64,000 nucleotides of DNA from Solirubrobacter sp035555675 (GTDB taxonomy: Bacteria; Actinomycetota; Thermoleophilia; Solirubrobacterales; Solirubrobacteraceae): positions 52,218-116,217 of the forward strand of contig DATMGH010000150.1 of NCBI GenBank assembly GCA_035555675.1, read 5' to 3'. This document shows, one piece after another, positions 57,227-64,000 of the stretch. The translations under genes were made by a program, and so were the position numbers. Below the pieces are notes generated by a model. It searched no databases. It worked only from the letters and a program-made list of their open reading frames with translations, and had not been told where the DNA came from. Numbering within the stretch: position 1 is the stretch's first letter; each line of letters opens with the position of its first letter.

Positions 57227-58924
57227 TCAGCGCAGGGACGTGAACGCGAAGTCCCAGACGCCCAGTCCGTCGTTGACCACGGCGTCGACGTCCGCCGACG
57301 AGGCCATCGGCGTCTTGTCCCACACCAGCGGCACCGCCGGCGCCTGCGCGACGATCTCGCGGTCGGCCGCGCCCCACGCGTCCGCGCGCGCCTGCGGGTC
57401 GCTCTCCAGCACGGCCTTCTCGATCGCCGAGTTGACCGACGGCGCGTTGAGCTGCGAGACGTTCGAGTTCCCGACCGGCGCGATGTGCGCGCCGTTGAAC
57501 GTCGGGTCCAGGTACGTCTGGCCGTCCGCGAAGTCCCGCACCCAGCCGACGTTCGGGCAGACCGCGACCGCCGCGGCCGGCACCGTGCAGTACTTGGTCA
57601 TCACCGTCTGCTGGGACAGCAGACGCAGCTTGACGTCGAACCCGAGCTTCTCGAGCGCGCCCTTGGCGATCTCCGAGAGCTGGCGGCCGTTGCCGTCCAG
57701 CGGGCCGACCATCAGCACCGGCGCGCCCGAGTAGCGCCCCGACGCGTAGCCGGCGCGCTTGAGGTACGACGCGGCGACCGCGGGATCGCCCGACGGCTGC
57801 TTGAGGTAGTCGACGCCCGTGCCGGCGGCGCCGCCGGCCTGCTCGAAGCCCGGCGTCCCCGGCGGCAGGAAGTGCGTCGCGACCGTGCCGACGCGCTTGC
57901 CGCCGAGCGCCAGCAGCGCCGCCTGGCGGTCGAATCCGGCCAGCACGGCCTTGCGCACGTCGACGTTGTCGAACGGCGCCACGGTCGTGTTCAGCGCCGC
58001 CCAGCGGCCGCCGCCGGAGTCCACCAGCTGCAGCTGCTTCGGGTACTTGGTCATCGCCTCCTTGAGCGCCGCCGGCGGGATCAGCCAGTCGCCGCTGACC
58101 ATGTGCGAGCCGGTCAGCACCTGGCGCGCCGCCAGCCCGGCGTCCTCGTTGCCCTGCGGCATCTCGATCCGGTCCAGGTACGCGGGCCGGTAGTCCGTGG
58201 CGGCGTCCCAGCTCGGGTTGCGCACGAGGGTGATCGTCGTCCCCGGCTTGTACTCGTCGACCATGTACGGCCCGGTCGCGACCTGCTTGAGCCCGTAGCC
58301 CGACACCTTCTCGCGGTCCAGCGGCAGCGCGTAGTCGCGCGGCACCGGCGCGGCGAGCGGCAGGACCAGCGCCGCGGCCAGCGTCCCGCCGGTCGGCCGG
58401 CGCAGCTGGAAGACCACGGTGTGCTCGTCCGGGGTCGTGATCCCGCGGATCCGCGTGCCGGCGGCGACGCCCGGCTTGGCGCCGACCACGTCGCCGAAGT
58501 ACGCCGGCGCGTACGGGTTGTTGACCGTCTTGAAGAACCCGCGCTCGATCGCGTACTTGACGTCCGCCGCGACCGCCTCACGGGCGACCGGCGGTGAGAA
58601 GCGCACGCCGGAGCGCAGCTTGAGGGTCACGGTCCTCGCGTCGGCCGAGACCTCCGGCAGCGCGGTCGCGAGGTCCGGCTGGGCCTCGCTCTTGCCCGGG
58701 ATGTACGAGATCGGCGTGCGCTGCGTGACGCCGGCGACCATGTAGCCGCCCGAGTAGTAGGTGATGCCGGGGTCGATCGAGTCGACGTCCCCGGACCACG
58801 GCACCGTCAACGTTCCGCCGCGCTTGGCGTGCGGCGTGGACGCCGTCTTGGTGTCCGTGGAGCCGCACGCAGCGAGCGCGAACGCCGCCAGCGACACGGA
58901 AGCAACGGTTTTCAGTGGGAGCAT
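57227..58924 (-). CDS. ABC transporter substrate-binding lipoprotein (family 5, oligopeptide type)
   Basis: ATG 58924 gives 565 residues. The lipobox (SVSLAAFALAACGS) marks a lipoprotein. The family 5 solute-binding fold is clear: GGTLTVPWSGDVDSIDPGITYYSGG, LRSGVRFSPPVAREAVAADV, YALPLDREKVSGYGLKQVATGPYMV and FDRQAALLALGG. Family 5 proteins bind oligopeptides, nickel or opines. No permease or ATPase genes are next to it, so it is an orphan binding protein. It lies 32 nt downstream of purF on the same strand and may be read from that promoter. Confidence 0.88.
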   Translation of the reverse strand: MLPLKTVASVSLAAFALAACGSTDTKTASTPHAKRGGTLTVPWSGDVDSIDPGITYYSGGYMVAGVTQRTPISYIPGKSEAQPDLATALPEVSADARTVTLKLRSGVRFSPPVAREAVAADVKYAIERGFFKTVNNPYAPAYFGDVVGAKPGVAAGTRIRGITTPDEHTVVFQLRRPTGGTLAAALVLPLAAPVPRDYALPLDREKVSGYGLKQVATGPYMVDEYKPGTTITLVRNPSWDAATDYRPAYLDRIEMPQGNEDAGLAARQVLTGSHMVSGDWLIPPAALKEAMTKYPKQLQLVDSGGGRWAALNTTVAPFDNVDVRKAVLAGFDRQAALLALGGKRVGTVATHFLPPGTPGFEQAGGAAGTGVDYLKQPSGDPAVAASYLKRAGYASGRYSGAPVLMVGPLDGNGRQLSEIAKGALEKLGFDVKLRLLSQQTVMTKYCTVPAAAVAVCPNVGWVRDFADGQTYLDPTFNGAHIAPVGNSNVSQLNAPSVNSAIEKAVLESDPQARADAWGAADREIVAQAPAVPLVWDKTPMASSADVDAVVNDGLGVWDFAFTSLR

Positions 58925-58956
58925 CGCTCCCAGCCATCGGCCAGGAACGCCAACAC

Positions 58957-60390
58957 TTAACCCCGGACCAGCGGCAACGCGTGCTCGAACGCGTCCTTGG
59001 CGGACGTACCGGTCAGTGGGTAGGTACCACTGAAGCACGCGTCGCAGTGCGTCTCGCGCGTGCCGCCGATCGCCTCGTAGACGCCATCGAGCGACAGGTA
59101 CGCCAGCGAGTCCGCGCCCAGCTCGGCGGCCACCTCGGCCTCCGTGCGGTTGTGGGCGATCATCTCCTCGCGCGTCGACATGTCGATGCCGTAGTGGCAG
59201 GGATGGCGGATCGGCGGCGCGGAGATCCGCATGTGGACTTCGCTCGCGCCGGCGTCGCGCAGCATCTGGACGATCTGGCGCGTCGTGTTCCCGCGCACGA
59301 TCGAGTCGTCCACCACGACGATCCGCTTGCCCGCGACGACTTCCGGCAGCGGGTTGAACTTCAGCCGCAGGCCGTGCTTGCGCAGCTCCTGGCCCGGCTG
59401 GATGAACGTGCGCGCGACGTAGCGGTTCTTGATCAGGCCGTCGTCCTGCGGGAGCCCGGAGGCGCGCGCGTAGCCGCGCGCGGCGGGGTTGCCGGAGTCC
59501 GGCACCGGGATCACGAGGTCGGCGTCCACCGGGGCCTCGCGGGCGAGGATCTCGCCCATCCGGCCGCGCGCCACCTGGATGACCTGGCCGCCGAGGCGCG
59601 AGTCCGGCCGCGCGAAGTAGATGTGCTCGAAGACGCACAGCGCCGAGCGCGGCGACGGCACCGCCTGGCGCGTCCGCAGGCCCTGCGGCGTGATCGAGAC
59701 GATCTCGCCGGGCTGGACGTCGCGCAGGAAGCGGGCGCCGATGATGTCGAACGCGCACGTCTCCGAGGCGACGCAGTACGTGTCGCCGATCATCCCGATC
59801 GACAGCGGCCGCAGGCCCAGCGGGTCGCGGAACGCGACCACGCGGTCCTCGGTCATCACGACCGTGCTGTACGCGCCCTCGACACGCTGCATGACGTCCG
59901 CCAGCGCGTCCTCGATCGTGTCCGCCTCGTGGGTGGAGACGAGCGCGGCGATGATCTCGGAGTCCGACGTCGAGCGGAACGTCACGCCGGCCTCGCGCAG
60001 CTGCGTGTGCAGCTCGACCACGTTGACCAGGTTGCCGTTGTGGGCGAGCGCGACCGCGCGCCGGTCGGCGCGGTAGACCGGCTGCGAGTTCTCCCACGAG
60101 TTCGCGCCCGTGGTGCTGTAGCGGACGTGGCCGACCGCCATGTCCCCCTGCAGTGCGCGCAGCTTCTGCTCGTCGAAGACCTGGTTGACCAGGCCCTGGT
60201 CGCGCACGGCCAGGATGTGGCCGTTCTGGGACGTGGCGATGCCCGCCGACTCCTGGCCGCGGTGCTGCAGCGCGTACAGCGCGAAGTACGTCAGCCGTGC
60301 GACTTCGCGCCCGGGAGCGACGATGCCGAAGACCCCGCACTCGTCGCGCGGTCCATCGCGGTCATCGAGGATGGGAGCTGGAGCAGACAA
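58957..60390 (-). CDS. purF: Amidophosphoribosyltransferase
   Basis: This 477-residue protein catalyses the first step of purine synthesis (PRPP plus glutamine to phosphoribosylamine). RDECGVFGI contains the N-terminal nucleophile Cys that is exposed after a short propeptide is removed. The glutaminase part has ALQHRGQESAG and YSTTGANSWENSQP, and the PRTase part has IVVVDDSIVRGNT. C-terminal Cys (HCDACFSGTYP) suggest the Fe-S form of the enzyme. The start is TTG 60390; TAGCCT at 60424-60429 (minus) is a possible -10. Confidence 0.94.
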   Translation of the reverse strand: MSAPAPILDDRDGPRDECGVFGIVAPGREVARLTYFALYALQHRGQESAGIATSQNGHILAVRDQGLVNQVFDEQKLRALQGDMAVGHVRYSTTGANSWENSQPVYRADRRAVALAHNGNLVNVVELHTQLREAGVTFRSTSDSEIIAALVSTHEADTIEDALADVMQRVEGAYSTVVMTEDRVVAFRDPLGLRPLSIGMIGDTYCVASETCAFDIIGARFLRDVQPGEIVSITPQGLRTRQAVPSPRSALCVFEHIYFARPDSRLGGQVIQVARGRMGEILAREAPVDADLVIPVPDSGNPAARGYARASGLPQDDGLIKNRYVARTFIQPGQELRKHGLRLKFNPLPEVVAGKRIVVVDDSIVRGNTTRQIVQMLRDAGASEVHMRISAPPIRHPCHYGIDMSTREEMIAHNRTEAEVAAELGADSLAYLSLDGVYEAIGGTRETHCDACFSGTYPLTGTSAKDAFEHALPLVRG

Positions 60391-60576
60391 GGCGACCCGG
60401 CGTCGGGACGACCGGCTCGAAGGAGGCTAGCAAGGGCGAAAGACGCCTTCCCGGAGCAGCCCGCGCCGCGCGATCCGCCGCCGCGGCACCCGCGCGAGGA
60501 CTACGCTGCAGAGAACTTCGCCGTTCGGCACGGCCACGCCCGACGGCCCAGTCCGACATACAGGAACGGGATACAT

Positions 60577-61962
60577 ATGGCCACCGACGCACCTGTCCAG
60601 ATTCCCCGCCAGCGCATCGCGGAGCTGATCGAGCGCGAGGAGCAGCAGCTCAACACCCGCACCGAGCGCTCACGGCAGACGTACGAGCGCGCGCAGGTCC
60701 ACCTCTCCGGTGGTGTCGCCTCGTCCTACCAGCTGCGGGACCCGTGGCCGATCTACCTCGAGCGCGGTGCCGGGCCGCGCGTCTGGGACGTCGACGGCAA
60801 CGAGATGTGGGACTTCCACAACGGCTTCGGCTCGATGGTCCAGGGCCACGCCCACCCGGCGATCGGCGCGGCGATCAGCGCCCGCTACGGCTCCGGCACG
60901 CACTTCGCGGCGCCAACCGAGGACGCGATCGTCGTCGGCGACGAGCTCGCGCGCCGCTGGGGGCTGCCGAAGTGGCGCTTCACCAACAGCGGCAGCGAGT
61001 CCACGATGGACGCGATCCGGATCGCCCGCGGCACCACCGGCCGCGAGACGATCGTCAAGATCTTTGGCTCCTACCACGGCCACCACGACGGCGTGATGGT
61101 CTCGATCGGCGTCGAGTACGACCAGATCGGCGATCGCGAGAACCTCGCCTCGCTGGCCTACGGCGCGGGCATCCCGCAGGCCGTCGTCGACCTCACGATC
61201 CCGGTCCCGTTCAACGACGCGGGCGCGATGGAGCGCCGCATCCAGCGGTTGACCGAGGAGGGCCGCAAGCCCGCCTGCGTGATCATGGAGCCGGCGATGA
61301 TGAACCTCGGCGTCGTGCTGCCGGAGCCGGGGTACCTGGAGGCGGTCCGCGACATCACGCGCCGCCACGGCATTTTGCTGATCTTCGACGAGGTCAAGAC
61401 CGGGCTGACGATCGCGGCCGGCGGCGCGACCGAGCGCTTCGGCGTGACGCCCGACCTCGTGACGCTGGCCAAGGCGCTCGGCGGCGGCACGCCGATCGGC
61501 GCGATCGGCGGCACCGAGGAGGCGATGGCCGCGGTGCAGGACGGCTCCGTCTACCAGGTCGGCACCTACAACGGGAACCCGCTCGGCATGGCCGCGACGC
61601 GGGCGAACCTGCTCGAGGTGCTGACGCCCGCCGCCTACGAGCACCTAGATCGGCTGAACGACCGGATCCTGAGCGGCTGCGAGGCCGTCATCCGCAAGCA
61701 CAACCTGCCCGGCTACTCGGTCGGCATCGGCTCGAAGGGCTGCGTCACGTTCTCGCCGTCGAAGATCGTCGACTACGAGTCCTTCAAGGCTAACCAGGAC
61801 AAGGACCTGTCCGAGCTGGCGTGGCTCTACAACATGAACCGCGGGATCTTCATGACCCCGGGGCGCGAGGAGGAGTGGACGCTCTCGGTCACCCACGACG
61901 ACGCGTCGGTCGACGCGTACGTGCAGGTGTTCGAGGCGATGGCCGACGACCTGATGGCCTGA
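60577..61962 (+). CDS. Class III PLP aminotransferase (glutamate-1-semialdehyde aminomutase-like)
   Basis: This 461-residue protein has VWDVDGNEMWDFHNGFGSMV, FTNSGSESTMDAIRIARG, FGSYHGHHDGVMVS, IFDEVKTGLTIAAGG and the PLP Lys in LVTLAKALGGGTPIGAIGG. These mark the GSA-aminomutase/omega-transaminase branch of class III. The long N-terminal extension and the ending (REEEWTLSVTHDDASVDAY) argue for a transaminase rather than the haem enzyme HemL. The substrate is unknown. ATG 60577 follows AGGAACGGG. The gene is divergent from purF across 186 bp. Confidence 0.85.
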   Translation: MATDAPVQIPRQRIAELIEREEQQLNTRTERSRQTYERAQVHLSGGVASSYQLRDPWPIYLERGAGPRVWDVDGNEMWDFHNGFGSMVQGHAHPAIGAAISARYGSGTHFAAPTEDAIVVGDELARRWGLPKWRFTNSGSESTMDAIRIARGTTGRETIVKIFGSYHGHHDGVMVSIGVEYDQIGDRENLASLAYGAGIPQAVVDLTIPVPFNDAGAMERRIQRLTEEGRKPACVIMEPAMMNLGVVLPEPGYLEAVRDITRRHGILLIFDEVKTGLTIAAGGATERFGVTPDLVTLAKALGGGTPIGAIGGTEEAMAAVQDGSVYQVGTYNGNPLGMAATRANLLEVLTPAAYEHLDRLNDRILSGCEAVIRKHNLPGYSVGIGSKGCVTFSPSKIVDYESFKANQDKDLSELAWLYNMNRGIFMTPGREEEWTLSVTHDDASVDAYVQVFEAMADDLMA

Positions 61963-62052
61963 GCCGTTCCACGGCGCTCCTGGAGCCGACTGCTCGTCGA
62001 GCCACGGCGCCCGGAGCGCGTTCGGACGTCGCCGAGAGCACCGTCGTTCATC

Positions 62053-63405
62053 GTGGCGACGGTGTGCATCGGCGCCTTCATGGGTCAGCTCGACGCCAGC
62101 ATCGTCACGCTCGCGTTCCCGACCCTGACGCGGACGTTCGACGCCTCGCTCGGCAGCGTCCAGTGGGTCGGGCTGTCGTACCTGCTCGTCCTCGTCTCGC
62201 TCCTGACGGCGATCGGCCGGGCCGCCGACATGCTCGGGCGCAAGCTGCTCTACACGTACGGCTTCGTCATCTTCATCGTCGGCTCGGCGCTCTGCGGGCT
62301 GGCGCCGAGCCTCGGCGCGCTCGTCGCCTTCCGGGCGCTTCAGGGACTCGGGGCGGCGATGCTCCAGGCCAACAGCGTCGCCATCATCGTCAACGCCGTG
62401 CCCCGTGAGCGGCTCGGGCGGGCGATCGGCGTGCAGGGAGCGGCGCAGGCGCTCGGGCTCGCGCTCGGGCCCGCCGTGGGCGGACTCCTGATCGGGCTCG
62501 GCGGGTGGCGCCTGATCTTCCTGGTGAACGTGCCCGCCGGGATCGCCGGCGCGGTCCTCGGCTGGTTTCTGCTGCCGAGAAGCCGTCAGCTCGCCGAGCG
62601 CACCCGCTTCGACTGGCTGGGGCTCGGGCTGTTCATCCCGGCCGCCTCGGCGCTCCTGCTGGCGATCTCCTACGGGAACCAGCTGGGGTGGCTCTCGCCG
62701 GCGACGCTCGGGCTGCTCGCGGCGTCGCTCGGGCTCGCGGTCGCGTTCGTCGGGCGCGAGCGCGGGGCCGCGGCGCCCATGCTCGACCTCGGGCTCTTCC
62801 GGCGTGCGCAGTTCAGCGCCGGCATCGCGAGCGGCCTGCTCTCCTACCTCGTGCTCTTCGGCGTGCTGCTGATCGTCCCGTTCCTCCTGCAGGACGCGCA
62901 ACACCGCAGTCCCGGGGCGACGGGCGTCGAGCTCATGCTGATGCCGCTCAGCCTCGGCATCGTCGCCGCCGTCTCGGGGCGGCTGGCCGAACGCCTCGGC
63001 GTGCGCGCGCTCACGGTGACCGGCATGGTGCTCGTCGCGCTCGTCCTCGTCCTGCTCGGCCTGGCCGACGCCGACCACGCCGTCTTTCTGATCGGGCTCG
63101 GGCTCATCGGGGCCGGTCTCGGCGCCTTCACCCCGCCGAACAACGCCGCGATCATGGGCTCGGTCCCCGGCCACCAGACGGGGATGGCCAGCGGCGTCCT
63201 GAACATGACCAGGGGCTTCGGCACCGCCCTCGGGCTCGCGCTGACCGGGCTCGTCTTCACGCTCGCCGCGGGTCCCCACGCCATCGACCGGGGCTTCACG
63301 GCCGCGGCGATCTTCCTCGCGGCGGTGGCACTCGCCGCCGCCGGGCTCTCGGCGCTGCGCGGGCGGGCCGCGCTGAGCCGCGATCCCACGCTGACCGCCG
63401 AATGA
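62053..63405 (+). CDS. DHA2-family MFS drug/metabolite exporter
   Basis: From GTG 62053 the product has 450 residues and about 14 TM helices. GAFMGQLDASIVTLAFPTL (TM1), GRAADMLGRKLLYTYGF (motif A), FRALQGLGAAMLQANSVAII (motif B) and GVQGAAQALGLALGPAVGGLL (motif C, exporter type) are all present. GTG 62053 is the first standard start in frame, and the N-terminus may be a little longer. Such proteins expel antibiotics, dyes or metabolites with proton exchange. No regulator is adjacent. It converges on purL across a strong shared terminator. Confidence 0.88.
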   Translation: MATVCIGAFMGQLDASIVTLAFPTLTRTFDASLGSVQWVGLSYLLVLVSLLTAIGRAADMLGRKLLYTYGFVIFIVGSALCGLAPSLGALVAFRALQGLGAAMLQANSVAIIVNAVPRERLGRAIGVQGAAQALGLALGPAVGGLLIGLGGWRLIFLVNVPAGIAGAVLGWFLLPRSRQLAERTRFDWLGLGLFIPAASALLLAISYGNQLGWLSPATLGLLAASLGLAVAFVGRERGAAAPMLDLGLFRRAQFSAGIASGLLSYLVLFGVLLIVPFLLQDAQHRSPGATGVELMLMPLSLGIVAAVSGRLAERLGVRALTVTGMVLVALVLVLLGLADADHAVFLIGLGLIGAGLGAFTPPNNAAIMGSVPGHQTGMASGVLNMTRGFGTALGLALTGLVFTLAAGPHAIDRGFTAAAIFLAAVALAAAGLSALRGRAALSRDPTLTAE

Positions 63406-63409
63406 CGGC

Positions 63410-63444
63410 GGCCAGGCTGAGGCGCGAGCCTCCTCAGCCTGGCC
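63410..63444. terminator. Bidirectional hairpin terminator between the exporter gene and purL
   Basis: GGCCAGGCTGAGG (63410-63422) pairs perfectly with CCTCAGCCTGGCC (63432-63444), giving a 13-bp stem with a 9-nt loop in the 48-bp gap between convergent genes. Confidence 0.8.
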
Positions 63445-63453
63445 AGCGTGCGA

Positions 63454-64000
63454 CTAGTGCAGCAGCGCCGCGAGGCCCGTGTCGAACGCGTGGCCGAGCT
63501 CGGCCAGCTCGACGTTGAGCACGCCCTCGATCTTGACCGCGCTGCCGCCGACGCGGCCGATGATCCGCGCCGCCCCGCCGAACGCGTGCAGCGCCTCCTC
63601 GGGGCCGCTGACCACGAACGCGCCCGGGCCCTCGCCGAACAGCTCCGCCTCGGTCTCCAGCCCGGCGACGATCGCGCCCAGGCCGGACGCGAGCGCGCAC
63701 TCGGCCAGCGCCACCGCGACGCCGCCCTCCGCCACGTCGTGCGCGGAGTGCAGCGCGCTGGACCGCACGGCCTGGCGGATCGCGGCGTGCAGCGCGTGGA
63801 TCGCGCCCAGGTCGGCGGTCGGCAGCGGGCCGGCGATCGGCTCGCCGCGCAGCTTGGCCAGCTCGGACGCGGCCAGCGACGGCGCCCAGCCGGCGGTGAC
63901 GAGCGCGATCGCGTCCCCCTCGACGGCGAAGCCGAGCCGGCCGGCGCGGCGCGCGTCCGGCAGCTCGCCGACCAGGCCGACGACCGGGGTCGGGTAGATC
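63454..64000 (-). CDS. purL: Phosphoribosylformylglycinamidine synthase subunit PurL, C-terminal part
   Basis: The frame is open to the right edge, and the stop is TAG at 63454-63456. The ~182 visible residues begin IYPTPVVGLVGELPDARR and include HSAHDVAEGGVAVALAECAL and LFGEGPGAFVVSG. These belong to the second AIRS-like C-terminal domain of PurL. PurL makes FGAM from FGAR with PurS and PurQ. Together with purF and purHN nearby it shows a dispersed purine locus. The ATP-binding N-terminal half is outside the window. Confidence 0.92.
   Translation of the reverse strand, partial: IYPTPVVGLVGELPDARRAGRLGFAVEGDAIALVTAGWAPSLAASELAKLRGEPIAGPLPTADLGAIHALHAAIRQAVRSSALHSAHDVAEGGVAVALAECALASGLGAIVAGLETEAELFGEGPGAFVVSGPEEALHAFGGAARIIGRVGGSAVKIEGVLNVELAELGHAFDTGLAALLH

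Noticed and set aside
60391..60576. Purine riboswitch upstream of purF
   Set aside because: The leader between TAGCCT and the TTG start is too short and lacks the purine-aptamer core.

Overview
The window is GC-rich throughout, with almost every third codon position G or C, four single tRNA genes and no rRNA. Gene content (an actinobacterial-type pca operon, ECF sigma factors carrying their own zinc-finger tail, many secreted Ig-like and S15 proteins, MMPL and DHA2 exporters) suggests a soil actinobacterium. My best guess is class Thermoleophilia, order Solirubrobacterales (Solirubrobacter or Conexibacter-like). This is inferred from gene content only.

Layout. 1-5.2 kb: end of a methyltransferase gene, an ECF sigma factor with a coupled membrane protein, a secreted CAP protein and a large secreted Ig-repeat protein. 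5.4-13.1 kb: two related helical proteins, a secreted Ig-like protein and a membrane-tethered sigma factor in one run, then three paralogous LuxR regulators and a degenerate GGDEF protein. 13.2-16.7 kb: small secreted or membrane unknowns and two decayed genes (an RHS-repeat relic and an alpha/beta-hydrolase relic). 16.7-22.9 kb: a redox block. A fully overlapping operon of two tiny membrane proteins, ApbE and a ferric-reductase-like protein faces a two-component system; downstream lie a ferredoxin reductase, a 3-Cys ferredoxin and a 4-TM protein. The same 29-bp inverted GTAAG/CTTAC box sits before both redox units. 22.9-28.7 kb: tRNA-Asp, a 25-residue membrane peptide, an MMPL transporter, a probable pyrophosphate-dependent phosphofructokinase, an MFS transporter and an AbiEi/DUF559-like protein.

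28.7-36.6 kb is a complete protocatechuate pathway: pobA diverges from pcaIJFHGBDC-pcaR, which together convert 4-hydroxybenzoate through protocatechuate to succinyl-CoA and acetyl-CoA, under an IclR regulator. 36.6-50.2 kb holds a Fur-family regulator, a giant M14 carboxypeptidase with a collagen-like tail, an aromatic amino-acid decarboxylase-like enzyme back to back with a zinc alcohol dehydrogenase, a glutaryl-CoA dehydrogenase and two tandem secreted S15 peptidases. 50.2-52.4 kb has three tRNAs mixed with small genes and a TetR regulator. 52.4-53.0 kb is non-coding and carries three copies of a 52-bp hairpin repeat. 53-64 kb: a recQ-purN-purH operon, an oligopeptide-type binding lipoprotein, purF, an aminotransferase, a DHA2 exporter and the end of purL.

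Two features recur. Many operon-leading genes have a TANNNT hexamer 6-10 nt before the start codon, which implies leaderless transcripts and changes the preferred start of two regulators. Operons are tightly packed with ATGA/GTGA overlaps. The best candidates for something undescribed are the triple hairpin repeat downstream of purH and the two-component-controlled redox block with its two unknown small membrane proteins.
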